This document shows, piece after piece, positions 51,125-59,888 of a DNA stretch of 64,000 nt; the first letter of the stretch is position 1, and the number at the start of each line of letters is the position of its first letter. The notes beneath the pieces were generated by a model that made no database searches, was not told where the DNA came from, and saw only the letters and a list, made by a program, of their open reading frames with translations. This stretch comes from RGIG6919 sp045531905 (lineage in GTDB: Bacteria > Bacillota > Clostridia > Lachnospirales > Lachnospiraceae). The position numbers were made by a program, and so were the translations under genes. Location: positions 1 to 64,000 of the forward strand of contig JAZSEY010000015.1 in assembly GCA_045531905.1 (NCBI GenBank), given 5' to 3'.

Positions 51125-52501
51125 CTATTTACCCATACAAAATTCTTTGAAAATCTTATTTACCAAATCATCTTCCACAGCCTCACCAATTATATAACCA
51201 AGTTCTTCATATGCTCGCATCAAATCAATTGAAAAGAAATCTTCCGGCATACCATTATCGATACTATCAATTACACTGGTAAGAGCCTGTTTGCTATTTA
51301 ATAAAGCTTCTTTGTGTCTCATATTTGTGATATAGATTTCATCATTGAAACGAATGTCACCCTGGAAAAACATTTCCTTCAAGATTACATATAAATTGTT
51401 GATACCTTCCTTCGTTTTTGTGGAGATTTCCACAATTTTCTTATCTAATAAAGAAGTTATCCACAATTTATCCACCACAATATTCAAATCTTGTTTATTT
51501 AGCAAAATAATTACGTTTTTATCTTTGATTTTTTCGATAATTTCATTATCATTCTCATCTAAAGGAACTGAAGCATCTACCACATAAAGAATCAAATCAG
51601 CCTGGGAAAGACTAGATTTTGCCTTATCTACACCAATCTTTTCTACCACATCTTCTGTATCACGAATCCCTGCAGTATCCACAATATTAAGTGGAATTCC
51701 TTCAATACTCACGGATTCTTCCAAGGTATCTCTTGTGGTTCCGGCAATATCTGTTACGATTGCACGATTTTCTCCTAACAACACATTCATAATAGATGAT
51801 TTTCCTGCATTTGGCTTACCAACGATTACTGTTTTAATACCTTCTTTGAGAATTCTACCATTATCACTGGTATCCAGTAAATGTTGCAACTGATTATCAA
51901 TATCTGTTATCACATCTCTCAATTGTTCAGGATAACCATCCAAACTATAATGCTCCGGATCATCTAAAGCTGATTCGATAAATGCGATATGATATAGAAT
52001 CTTCTCGCGAATATCCTTAATTCTATCAGACAAATCACCTCTAAGTTGCATCATGGAAGCTTTAGCCGAAAATTCATTCTTTGCATGAATGATATCCATA
52101 ACAGATTCAGCCTGAGTCAAATCCATTCTACCATTTAAAAAGGCTCTCTTTGTAAACTCACCAGGCTCCGCTATACTTGCACCTGCTCTTAATACTACAG
52201 AAAGTACCCTTTTCATCACAACAATTCCACCATGACAGTTAATTTCCACAGTATCCTCTCTGGTATAAGTTGCCGGTGCTTTCATCACAAGCACAATCAC
52301 TTCATCTATTGTTTCATCATTTTCAACAATATGACCATATGCTGCCTGATAAGACTCTAAAGAAAATAAATCCTTTTTCTTTGCCGGTTTAAATATTTGA
52401 TTAACGATTTCAATAGCGTTATCACCACTGACACGAATAATTCCAATACCCGCATCTGTCATACCGGACGCAATGGCAGCTATTGTACCTCTATTTTTCA
52501 T
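51125..52501 (-). CDS. mnmE: tRNA modification GTPase MnmE
   Basis: 458 residues from the ATG preceded by TGGAG (6 nt). The N-terminal formyl-THF-binding domain (TIAAIASGMTDAGIGIIRVS), helical domain and inserted G domain are present: G1 GKPNAGKSS, G2 IAGTTRDT, G3 DTAGIRDT, G4 NKQD. It ends with the obligatory CMGK (CxGK) motif. Partner of MnmG. Third gene after jag; a terminator-like hairpin lies between. Confidence 0.97.
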   Translation of the reverse strand: MKNRGTIAAIASGMTDAGIGIIRVSGDNAIEIVNQIFKPAKKKDLFSLESYQAAYGHIVENDETIDEVIVLVMKAPATYTREDTVEINCHGGIVVMKRVLSVVLRAGASIAEPGEFTKRAFLNGRMDLTQAESVMDIIHAKNEFSAKASMMQLRGDLSDRIKDIREKILYHIAFIESALDDPEHYSLDGYPEQLRDVITDIDNQLQHLLDTSDNGRILKEGIKTVIVGKPNAGKSSIMNVLLGENRAIVTDIAGTTRDTLEESVSIEGIPLNIVDTAGIRDTEDVVEKIGVDKAKSSLSQADLILYVVDASVPLDENDNEIIEKIKDKNVIILLNKQDLNIVVDKLWITSLLDKKIVEISTKTKEGINNLYVILKEMFFQGDIRFNDEIYITNMRHKEALLNSKQALTSVIDSIDNGMPEDFFSIDLMRAYEELGYIIGEAVEDDLVNKIFKEFCMGK

Positions 52502-52607
52502 AATGACTCCAATCAATTTATTTTAGAAATACACTTAACATTTTTCTTTAAAAGTAAACACACTATGAAAAAGTGTATCACATCATTTATGCAAATTCAA
52601 GAATAGT

Positions 52608-52637
52608 AAAAAAGAGGCCAGTAAAAACTGACCTCTT
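52608..52637 (-). terminator. Terminator after jag
   Basis: On the minus strand AAGAGGTCAGT-TTTT-ACTGGCCTCTT followed by a T-run. It splits the rpmH-jag genes from mnmE-mnmG-rsmG. The next start is 107 nt downstream. Confidence 0.8.
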
Positions 52638-52643
52638 ACCTAC

Positions 52644-53285
52644 TTAGTACTTCTTCTTCTCGTAACGCTTTAACTCAACAATAATGTGTCTGTTTGGTTC
52701 TTCACCATCACTTCTTGTTGTAACGTATTTATCATTCTGTAATGCTGAATGAATGATTCTTCTCTCATATGGATTCATTGGCTCCAAAGACATAGGCTTT
52801 CTATATCTCTTAACCTTGATAGCAATATTCTTAGCTAACTGCTCCAATGTTTCTTTTCTTCTTGCACGGTAATTCTCAGTATCAAGTTTTACACGAATAT
52901 AATCTTCGCTTTCTTTATTTACATAAAGACTAATTAAATACTGAAGAGCATCTAAAGTCTGACCTCTCTTACCAATTAAGATACCCATATCCTCGCCGGT
53001 AAGATTGATGTCCATTGTCTTCTCATCTTCATCATACTTTAACTCAACAACAGTCTCAATCTTCATTGCCTTAAATAAAGCATCTAAATACTCTTCGATT
53101 TTGCCAAGGAATGTTTCCTTTGCTCTTGCCTTAATGATAGCAGGCTTTTTGTTAATTCCTAAGAAACCGGCACTACCTTTATCTACTACTTCATAATCCA
53201 AAGCATCACTAGCTACACCAAACTGAATGGCAGCAGCAGTTACAGCTTCTTCTACTGATTTACCTTTAAATTCGATATATTCCAT
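52644..53285 (-). CDS. jag: RNA-binding protein Jag/KhpB
   Basis: 213 residues. Domains in order: Jag_N (IEFKGKSVEEAVTAAAIQFG), KH (MDINLTGEDMGILIGKRGQT) and R3H (PMSLEPMNPYERRIIHSALQ). Jag/KhpB works with KhpA to bind mRNAs and small RNAs and influences cell division and elongation. It lies 3 nt after yidC, as is normal. The linker between Jag_N and KH is short, so the protein is compact. Confidence 0.95.
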   Translation of the reverse strand: MEYIEFKGKSVEEAVTAAAIQFGVASDALDYEVVDKGSAGFLGINKKPAIIKARAKETFLGKIEEYLDALFKAMKIETVVELKYDEDEKTMDINLTGEDMGILIGKRGQTLDALQYLISLYVNKESEDYIRVKLDTENYRARRKETLEQLAKNIAIKVKRYRKPMSLEPMNPYERRIIHSALQNDKYVTTRSDGEEPNRHIIVELKRYEKKKY

Positions 53286-53288
53286 GGA

Positions 53289-54563
53289 TTATTTATCCCT
53301 CCCCTTTACATCATCATAATTTAACATGATATTTGCTTTGGAAGCCATACTTCCTTCTTTGTACTTCTTGCCTGTATTATTAATACTCTGCATATTTCTT
53401 GTATCATAATTACGCAAATTCTTATTTGAAATCTGTGCACTCATAGGACTATCTGTATTAGCCTCGCCCTGAGCCTCCATCATTCTTTCCATAAATGACT
53501 TCTTACCGCCATTTTTAGAATTTTTCTTTGCAGCCTTTTTAGCCATCTTATCTAAAATCTTATCCAGATTTGCAACATGATCATAATAATATGTGATACC
53601 AATCTGAATAAACAATGAAATAACTGAGTTAGCTGCCCAGTATAAACCAAGACCACTTGGGAAGAACACACACATGAAGAATGACATAATTGGCATAAAC
53701 ATCATAGACTTCATCATAGAGTTCGCCATCTCATTCTGTTCTCCACCCTGCTTCTTCGTATGATTCATTGAAACCTTCATACTAATCAACTGGAATACTG
53801 TTGAAATGATTGGAATCAACAAAGCCAAACTAAGTTTTAAACCAGGTGCTTCAGAAATGTTAATACCAAACATGAATTCATTGATTTCATTGATTTTTGG
53901 TAAATACATGTTAATCACAGAAGTTATATCAGTATTTCCAGCTAAATCTGCTAAAAACTCATTCCACTGAGTTGTGGAAAATGTACCTAATACATCAATA
54001 ACCTCATTATTTGCATTTCCTGTGGTACCAAAATTCTGAACATACGCTGTTGCAGTACTAATCTTATGCTCATTTACAAACTCTGTTAATACAGTCTTAT
54101 AATCATCTAAATGATTAATAATACTATCTGCAATTGGAATATATAATTCCTTAATAGAAGAAACATATGCCGGAATATTACGAACTACATCGTATAAACC
54201 AAAAATAATTGGAAATTGAATAAACATTGGCAAACAACCAGCTGTCATGCTTGTACCATATTTTCTATAGACAGCATTAATCTCCTGATTCTGTTTCAAC
54301 ATAGATTCATTATCTGTTTTATTTTTATATTTCTTCTGAATTTTCTGAATCTCAGGCTGTATAATCTGATTAACCTTACTTGTTTTCTGTGAATGCATAT
54401 TCATAGGTAACAGAATAAGCTTAACTACAACCGTGAACAAGATGATACAAATACCAAGATTTGCAACACCATCAACCGCCAAAATGTTGTAAATTATATC
54501 CATTACCTTACCGAATAACCAAGAAATTGGATATAATAAACCACCTTGCATTGTTAAAATCAT
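53289..54563 (-). CDS. yidC: Membrane protein insertase YidC/OxaA
   Basis: 424 residues. The insertase core is seen: ILFTVVVKLILLPMNMHSQK (with the conserved Arg replaced by Lys or located nearby), TAGCLPMFIQFPIIFGLYDV, FPSGLGLYWAANSVISLFIQ. There is a larger extracellular loop than usual between helices 2 and 3 (about 145-255) and a basic cytoplasmic tail (KAAKKNSKNGGKK) that may contact ribosomes. No lipoprotein signal, unlike SpoIIIJ of Bacillus. AAGGAGG is 4-5 nt before the ATG. Acts with SecYEG and SRP. Confidence 0.94.
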   Translation of the reverse strand: MILTMQGGLLYPISWLFGKVMDIIYNILAVDGVANLGICIILFTVVVKLILLPMNMHSQKTSKVNQIIQPEIQKIQKKYKNKTDNESMLKQNQEINAVYRKYGTSMTAGCLPMFIQFPIIFGLYDVVRNIPAYVSSIKELYIPIADSIINHLDDYKTVLTEFVNEHKISTATAYVQNFGTTGNANNEVIDVLGTFSTTQWNEFLADLAGNTDITSVINMYLPKINEINEFMFGINISEAPGLKLSLALLIPIISTVFQLISMKVSMNHTKKQGGEQNEMANSMMKSMMFMPIMSFFMCVFFPSGLGLYWAANSVISLFIQIGITYYYDHVANLDKILDKMAKKAAKKNSKNGGKKSFMERMMEAQGEANTDSPMSAQISNKNLRNYDTRNMQSINNTGKKYKEGSMASKANIMLNYDDVKGRDK

Positions 54564-54574
54564 AATGTCCTCCT

Positions 54575-54793
54575 TTATGGAACGGGGTCATATCCACCTT
54601 TACTAAAAGGATTACACCGAAGTATACGCCAAATAGCAAGTAAAACCCCTTTTATTGGGCCATGTTTCTCAATCGCTTCTACTGCATAATGTGAACACGT
54701 TGGATAATATTTACAGGTACTAGGAGTAAACGGTGAAATATTCTTTTGATAAAAATGTATACATCCAATAAAAAACCGTTTTATCAGTTTCAA
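54575..54793 (-). CDS. yidD: Membrane protein insertion efficiency factor YidD
   Basis: 72 residues from a TTG start (LKLIKRFFIGCIHFYQKNIS), chosen because GGAG lies about 9 nt upstream and homologues start with this hydrophobic stretch; an ATG 15 nt earlier (54808) is also possible. Motifs: SPFTPSTCKYYPTCSHYAVE and CNPFSKGGYDPVP, diagnostic for YidD. Small membrane-associated helper for YidC between rnpA and yidC. Confidence 0.93.
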   Translation of the reverse strand: MKLIKRFFIGCIHFYQKNISPFTPSTCKYYPTCSHYAVEAIEKHGPIKGVLLAIWRILRCNPFSKGGYDPVP

Positions 54794-54843
54794 ATCTACA
54801 CACTCCATTTCCCATAAAACACAACATGCTTTCTGGAATAAAA

Positions 54844-55188
54844 TTATTCAGAAAGCATATATATCTTGTGCAACCTTAATAAATGTAAAAATGCACTCTC
54901 AATCTCTTTATAACCTTTATCCTTCGCACTCTGGCGGGCTACGACGACAATATCAATCCCGGAACTGATTTCTAATTTATGCAATCTGTAACTTTCACGA
55001 ATTAACCGGGTCACTCGATGCCTTATAACACTATTTCCCACCTTTTTACTGACTGAGATACCAATTCTAGTAAAATCTGATTCGTTTGGACAAATGTACA
55101 TCACCAAATACTTATTCGCATAAGAAACTTTGGCATCATACACTCTTTTGAATTCTCTACTGTTTTTTAAAGATATTAAATTCTTCAA
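54844..55188 (-). CDS. rnpA: Ribonuclease P protein component
   Basis: 114 residues. The RNR signature region RHRVTRLIRESYRL and ISVSKKVGNSVIRH are conserved. The start is TTG (55188), with GGATG about 8 nt upstream; no good ATG lies nearby. It follows rpmH after 69 nt with a weak attenuator-like hairpin between them. Confidence 0.95.
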   Translation of the reverse strand: MKNLISLKNSREFKRVYDAKVSYANKYLVMYICPNESDFTRIGISVSKKVGNSVIRHRVTRLIRESYRLHKLEISSGIDIVVVARQSAKDKGYKEIESAFLHLLRLHKIYMLSE

Positions 55189-55227
55189 AACTACACATCC
55201 ATTCTTTTCTTCTTGCCCAATGAAAGA

Positions 55228-55258
55228 AGATAAGAAAAGGTCACATATGACTGCGACC
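55228..55258 (-). terminator. Weak attenuator-like hairpin between rpmH and rnpA
   Basis: On the minus strand GGTCGCA pairs with TGTGACC (one GU) followed by TTTTCTT. Probably lets part of transcription through to rnpA while keeping rpmH mRNA abundant. Confidence 0.5.
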
Positions 55259-55392
55259 TATGCTGATAACTTCTTTCTACCTTTTGCTCTTCTTGAAGCT
55301 AAAACCTTTCTGCCGTTTGCAGTACTCATTCTCTTTCTGAAACCATGAACCTTTGAACGTGATCTCTTCTTTGGCTGGAATGTCATCTTCAT
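55258..55392 (-). CDS. rpmH: Ribosomal protein L34
   Basis: 44 residues: starts MKMTFQPKKRSRSKVHGFRK, then MSTANGRKVLASRRAKGRKK and ends LSA. Full match to the L34 pattern. ATG at 55392-55390 preceded by GGAGGTG (8 nt). Stop TAG at 55260-55258. First gene of the leftward origin block, opposite to dnaA, with a strong promoter at 55456-55484. It overlaps the attenuator-like hairpin by one base. Confidence 0.98.
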   Translation of the reverse strand: MKMTFQPKKRSRSKVHGFRKRMSTANGRKVLASRRAKGRKKLSA

Positions 55393-55455
55393 AATCAATA
55401 CACCTCCTTAATATAATAGTAGTTACTTTCCACAAAATCGCAAAATAACAAACCA

Positions 55456-55484
55456 ATTATATAGAAAAATAACTGGCAAGTCAA
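55456..55484 (-). promoter_or_regulatory. Promoter of rpmH
   Basis: Minus strand TTGACT (55484-55479), 17 nt, TATAAT (55461-55456), near-consensus; about 64 nt before rpmH. Confidence 0.85.
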
Positions 55485-55499
55485 GAAATACTTTTCCAC

Positions 55500-55660
55500 T
55501 CCTGTAAAAATTTATTTGAAATTTACATAATGTTATCAACAAAATGTGTAAAACCTGTGGATAACTTCATTATTTTTTGTGGATTACTCGTTATCTACCA
55601 TTCAAAAACCCAACATTTACCACTGTTTCTAATGTGAATTCACATTTTTTTACATTTTCC
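55500..55660. promoter_or_regulatory. oriC upstream DnaA-box cluster
   Basis: The rpmH-dnaA spacer (415 bp) is AT-rich and holds DnaA-box-like 9-mers: TTATCAACA (55533-55541), TGTGGATAA (55556-55564, perfect TTATCCACA on the minus strand), TGTGGATTA (55578-55586) and TTATCTACC (55591-55599). This matches the incA/incB-type cluster upstream of dnaA in Bacillus and Clostridia. No gene lies here. Confidence 0.85.
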
Positions 55661-55687
55661 ACCACCCTTTAATTCCTTGCTTTAGTC

Positions 55688-55716
55688 TTGAAAAATTGTA
55701 GAAAATTTAGTATATT
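55688..55716 (+). promoter_or_regulatory. Promoter of dnaA
   Basis: TTGAAA (55688-55693), 17 nt, TATATT (55711-55716), 90 nt before dnaA. Right after the expected start is a short TGCG...CGCA hairpin with TTTTTT. Confidence 0.65.
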
Positions 55717-55807
55717 ATTAGTATGTGCGGATTAGCGCATTTTTTAAGAAATGATTGTTATTTTTGACAAATAAATTTGATAATTTTCAGGATATGAAGG
55801 TAGCGTT

Positions 55808-57166
55808 ATGAAAGAATTAATCAAGCAAAAATGGGACGATATTTTATCCTATTTAGAAACTGAAAATGGAATATCCCATATCATTATAGAAACCTGGATT
55901 CGTCCACTTAAGATAACAGATGTGAAGGATAAGAATATTTACTTCACCATGGATAAGAGTTTCGACCAAAGAGGTATCCAGTTCTTAAAAAACAGAATGT
56001 ATGATTTGGATTTGTTTACTGCCATTCAGGTAGTACTTGGATTACAAGAAATGTATGCAATTCAGATTCTATTAGAAGGTGAAGAGAATACTATCCAGGA
56101 ATCAAAGGAAGATTCCAGCTACAATCAACTAATTGAAGCAAGTAATCTGAATCCTGACTATACCTTTGATACCTTCGTTATCGGTGAGAATAATAAACAT
56201 GCACATGCTGTTTGTACAGCTGTTGCTTCTGCACCGGGAAAAGACTTTAATCCATTATTCTTATATGGTGGCCCGGGGCTTGGTAAAACTCATTTGATTC
56301 AATCGGTAGCACACTACATATTAAAGAACAATCCTTCTATGAAAGTTCTTTATGTTTCCAGTACTACATTTACCAATGAGATTATAGAGGCTATCAAAAA
56401 GCAAAAAACTGAAGATTTCAGAAAAAAGTATCACAACATAGATGTCTTGCTCATTGATGATATTCAATTCATCATCAACCGAGAAAGTACACAGCAAGAG
56501 TTCTTTCATATATTTAATATCTTGTATGAGGCAAAGAAGCAGTTAATTATCACATCAGACCGACCTCCAAAAGAATTAAAGAAATTAGATGAAAGATATA
56601 TTTCCAGATTTGAATGGGGTGGACCGATTGATATTCATGCACCTGAATATGAAACACGTATGGCCATCTTAACTAGCAAAGCTGAAAGAGACAACATTAA
56701 GAATATTCCTCATGAAGTATTTGAATATATTGCTACGAATATCGTTTCCAACATTCGTGAATTGGAAGGTGCTTTAAAAAAGATTTCCTTCTATTCCAGA
56801 CTTGGTAATCAAGATATTACAGTTGAACTTGCAGAGGATATTTTAAAGGATCTTGTTTCTAATGAAAGTAATCACACAGTTACACCTGAATTAATTATCA
56901 GAACGGTAGCTGAACACAAAGGTGTTTCTTATGAAGATATTATTTCAACAAAGAGAAACCAAGAGATTGCAGAAGCAAGACAGATTTCCATGTATCTATG
57001 CAGAAAGCTTACAGACTTGTCTTTACAGGCAGTTGGTAACTGCTTTGGTGGAAGAGATCATTCTACTGTTATCAATGGCGAAAAGAAAATCAAAGATAAG
57101 ATTGCAAGTAACTCTGCATTAGCAAAGGAAATTGATGTTATCACAAAGAAGATTAATCCGAATTAA
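55808..57166 (+). CDS. dnaA: Chromosomal replication initiator DnaA
   Basis: 452 residues. Domain I at 1-75 (KQKWDDILSYLETENGIS), short linker, AAA+ domain with Walker A GGPGLGKT (154-161) and Walker B LLIDDIQF, initiator-specific motif near VSSTTFTNEIIEAIKKQKTE, and C-terminal DNA-binding domain with the DnaA signature GGRDHSTVINGEKKIKD. AAGG lies 7 nt before the ATG. DnaA boxes lie on both sides of the gene. Confidence 0.98.
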   Translation: MKELIKQKWDDILSYLETENGISHIIIETWIRPLKITDVKDKNIYFTMDKSFDQRGIQFLKNRMYDLDLFTAIQVVLGLQEMYAIQILLEGEENTIQESKEDSSYNQLIEASNLNPDYTFDTFVIGENNKHAHAVCTAVASAPGKDFNPLFLYGGPGLGKTHLIQSVAHYILKNNPSMKVLYVSSTTFTNEIIEAIKKQKTEDFRKKYHNIDVLLIDDIQFIINRESTQQEFFHIFNILYEAKKQLIITSDRPPKELKKLDERYISRFEWGGPIDIHAPEYETRMAILTSKAERDNIKNIPHEVFEYIATNIVSNIRELEGALKKISFYSRLGNQDITVELAEDILKDLVSNESNHTVTPELIIRTVAEHKGVSYEDIISTKRNQEIAEARQISMYLCRKLTDLSLQAVGNCFGGRDHSTVINGEKKIKDKIASNSALAKEIDVITKKINPN

Positions 57167-57434
57167 CACATTTTAAACAAGCTATGTTTATGAGTTGTGA
57201 ATAGATGTTAATAACTATGTTTACAGTTATTTCGCCTCATTTTTGGATTGTGAATAACCTCACATTTTTTAACAGGTTCATTTTTCAATTTCACATGTTT
57301 TGTGAAGTTGAATGCTTAGTAATTTTAAGGGGTTAAACTGGTTTTACACTTTTCAACAGCCCCTACTACTACTACTACTAAATAAATATATTTATAAAAT
57401 GCTATCATCTCGCCCGAAAGGAGATTATTAACAA
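57167..57434 (+). promoter_or_regulatory. oriC unwinding region between dnaA and dnaN
   Basis: Bears DnaA-box-like 9-mers TGTGAATAG (57196-57204) and TGTGAATAA (57249-57257) and then a layout like the Bacillus basal unwinding system: a box-like TTTTCAACA (57350-57358), a short GC tract GCCCC (57359-57363), six CTA triplets (57363-57380; TAG repeats on the other strand) and an AT-rich tract AATAAATATATTTATAAAAT. The triplets match the DnaA-trio motif that guides DnaA onto single-stranded DNA. No gene is present. Confidence 0.85.
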
Positions 57435-58547
57435 ATGAAGTTTTCATGTTCAAAGTCTAACCTGCTTGCAGGTGTCAATACTGCTATGAAGGCAGTTTCT
57501 AACAAATCTACATTAGCTATTCTTGAATGTATTTTGATTGAAGCAATTGATACTGATATTAAATTAACAGCCAACGATACAGAGCTCGGTATTGAGACTT
57601 ATGTAGATGGTGATGTTATTACACCAGGTAAGATTGCTATCGATGCAAAATTATTATCTGATATTATCCGCAAACTTCCTGATAGTGATATTTACATCGA
57701 AACAGATGAAAATAATCAGGTATTAATCCGCTGTGAAAGAGCAAAGTTCAATATTCCTGGTAAGTCTGGTGATGATTTCTCATTTTTACCGGAAGTAGAA
57801 GCTGTGAATTCTATCACTCTTTCTCAGTTCTCTTTGAAGGAAGTGATTAGACAGACTATTTTCTCTATTTCTGAAAATGAAAATAACAAATTAATGTCAG
57901 GTGAATTATTTGAAGTAACAGGTAATCACTTAAAGGTAGTTTCTTTGGATGGACATAGAATTTCTATTCGTAATGTAGAATTGAAGGATTCATATCCAAA
58001 TTCTAAGGTAGTTGTTCCTGGAAAGACATTAAATGACATCAGTAAGATTTTAAATGGTGGCATTGAAGATGATGTGAATATCTATTTTTCAAAGAATCAC
58101 ATTTTATTTGAGTTTGACAGAACAAAGGTAGTTTCACGTTTGCTTGAGGGTGAGTACTACAAGATTGAGCAAATGTTATCAAATGATTTCTCAACTAAGA
58201 TTGCTGTGAATAAGAAAGAATTATTAGATTGTATTGATAGAGCATCTCTCTTAATTAGAGAATCTGATAAGAAGCCAATTATTATCAATATCAACAGCAG
58301 TAATTTGTATTTAAAGATCAATTCTACTATCGGTCAGATGGATGAAGAGATTGAGATTACAAAAGAAGGTAAGGATTTGATGATTGGATTTAATCCAAGA
58401 TTCTTATTAGATGCTTTAAGAGCAATTGATGATGAGACAGTTAATATTTATATGGTAAGTGCAACATCTCCTTGTATCATTAAGGATGATGCCGGTTCTT
58501 ATATTTATTTGATTCTTCCAATCAATATTAATGCAGCAAATAGATAG
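57435..58547 (+). CDS. dnaN: DNA polymerase III beta clamp
   Basis: 370 residues. Three-domain sliding clamp: MKFSCSKSNLLAGVNTAMKA, ILECILIEAIDTDIKLTAND, LKVVSLDGHRISIRNVEL and the C-terminal end SYIYLILPININ. Holds polymerase and repair factors on DNA. AAAGGAGA lies about 11 nt before the ATG. First gene of the dnaN-yaaA-recF-gyrB-gyrA run. Confidence 0.97.
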   Translation: MKFSCSKSNLLAGVNTAMKAVSNKSTLAILECILIEAIDTDIKLTANDTELGIETYVDGDVITPGKIAIDAKLLSDIIRKLPDSDIYIETDENNQVLIRCERAKFNIPGKSGDDFSFLPEVEAVNSITLSQFSLKEVIRQTIFSISENENNKLMSGELFEVTGNHLKVVSLDGHRISIRNVELKDSYPNSKVVVPGKTLNDISKILNGGIEDDVNIYFSKNHILFEFDRTKVVSRLLEGEYYKIEQMLSNDFSTKIAVNKKELLDCIDRASLLIRESDKKPIIININSSNLYLKINSTIGQMDEEIEITKEGKDLMIGFNPRFLLDALRAIDDETVNIYMVSATSPCIIKDDAGSYIYLILPININAANR

Positions 58548-58557
58548 GAGTTTTTAG

Positions 58558-58767
58558 ATGGAGACAATTCAGTTAAGAGATGAATTTATCAAACTAGGTC
58601 AGGCTCTAAAGGCTGCTAATTTGGTGGAATCGGGAGTTATGGCAAAGGAAGTCATCCAGAATGGTGAAGTATTAGTTAATGGTGAAGTGGACCTTAGAAG
58701 AGGTCGCAAACTTTACGATGGAGATATTGTTTCATTTGATGGAGAAGATATTTTAATTATTAAATAA
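58558..58767 (+). CDS. yaaA: S4-domain protein YaaA/RlbA
   Basis: 69 residues, an S4 RNA-binding domain throughout (FIKLGQALKAANLVESGVMA, EVLVNGEVDLRRGRKLYDGD). Always between dnaN and recF in Firmicutes. Function unclear; likely RNA- or ribosome-linked. Confidence 0.94.
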   Translation: METIQLRDEFIKLGQALKAANLVESGVMAKEVIQNGEVLVNGEVDLRRGRKLYDGDIVSFDGEDILIIK

Positions 58768-58779
58768 CTGGTATTTGAG

Positions 58780-59874
58780 ATGCATATTCAATCACTGGAA
58801 TTAGACAATTACAGAAATTATGAGAGTTTAAAGATGGAATTTGACCCCGGCACTACTATCCTTTATGGAAATAATGCCCAGGGTAAGACTAACATTTTAG
58901 AATCCATTTATCTTTCGGCCACCACCAAATCACATAGGGGTAGTAAAGATAAGGAGATTATAAGATTTGGCTGTGATGCCTGTCATATAAGAGTCATCAC
59001 AACAAAAAATGATATTTCCCATAAAATAGATATGCATTTAAAACCAAACAAGAGCAAAGGTGTTGCCATAGATGGCATACCGACCAGAAGAAGTTCAGAT
59101 TTACTTGGAATCTGTAACATGGTTTTCTTTTCTCCGGAGGATTTGACAATTATTAAGAATTCGCCATCAGAGAGAAGAAGATTTATGGATTTGGAATTGT
59201 GTCAGTTGGATAAGGTATACTGTCATAATTTCATGAAATACAATAAGATTTTAAATCAAAGAAATGCTCTTTTAAAACAGATTGCATTTAATTCATCCCT
59301 GATTGATACCTTGGATATATGGGATGATCAGCTAGTGGAATATGGATGTAAGGTAATCGAAGCAAGGATATCTTTTATTAATCAAATAAATGACATAATT
59401 AAAGAGATTCATTTAAAATTAACTGGTGGACAGGAACATATTGAGGTTCAATATGTGATGAATGTTGAGCCGGATGCTATGAAGCATGAACTCATAGAGA
59501 AAAGAGATAAAGATTTAAAATATCAAACAACCCAGATAGGACCACATAGAGATGATTTAAGTTTCATTGTGAATGGAATAGATGTCAAACATTTTGGTTC
59601 TCAGGGACAACAAAGAACAACAGCACTTTCCTTAAAACTTTCTGAGATTGCTTTAGTAAAGAAGATTGTTGGAGAAAATCCAATACTTTTATTGGATGAT
59701 GTTATGAGTGAATTAGATGCTAATAGAAGAGATTATTTATTAGAATCTATCAAAGATATACAAACCATTGTGACCTGTACAGGATATGATGATTTTATAA
59801 AGAAGCGTATGAAAATCAATAGTATTTTCAAGGTAGTTGGTGGTACAGTCAGAAAAGAGACTTTACCGGAATAA
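58780..59874 (+). CDS. recF: DNA replication and repair protein RecF
   Basis: 364 residues. SMC/ABC-like ATPase: Walker A in LYGNNAQGKTNILESI, signature region FGSQGQQRTTALSLKLSE, Walker B PILLLDDVMSELDANRR. Loads RecA at gaps with RecO and RecR. It starts 12 nt after yaaA. Confidence 0.97.
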   Translation: MHIQSLELDNYRNYESLKMEFDPGTTILYGNNAQGKTNILESIYLSATTKSHRGSKDKEIIRFGCDACHIRVITTKNDISHKIDMHLKPNKSKGVAIDGIPTRRSSDLLGICNMVFFSPEDLTIIKNSPSERRRFMDLELCQLDKVYCHNFMKYNKILNQRNALLKQIAFNSSLIDTLDIWDDQLVEYGCKVIEARISFINQINDIIKEIHLKLTGGQEHIEVQYVMNVEPDAMKHELIEKRDKDLKYQTTQIGPHRDDLSFIVNGIDVKHFGSQGQQRTTALSLKLSEIALVKKIVGENPILLLDDVMSELDANRRDYLLESIKDIQTIVTCTGYDDFIKKRMKINSIFKVVGGTVRKETLPE

Positions 59875-59888
59875 GCAGGAGGTAAGAC

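Noticed and set aside
57363..57380. CTA triplet run as a simple microsatellite
   Set aside because: Its place between a DnaA-box-like site, a GC tract and an AT-rich tract at the dnaA-dnaN spacer fits the DnaA-trio better than a random microsatellite.
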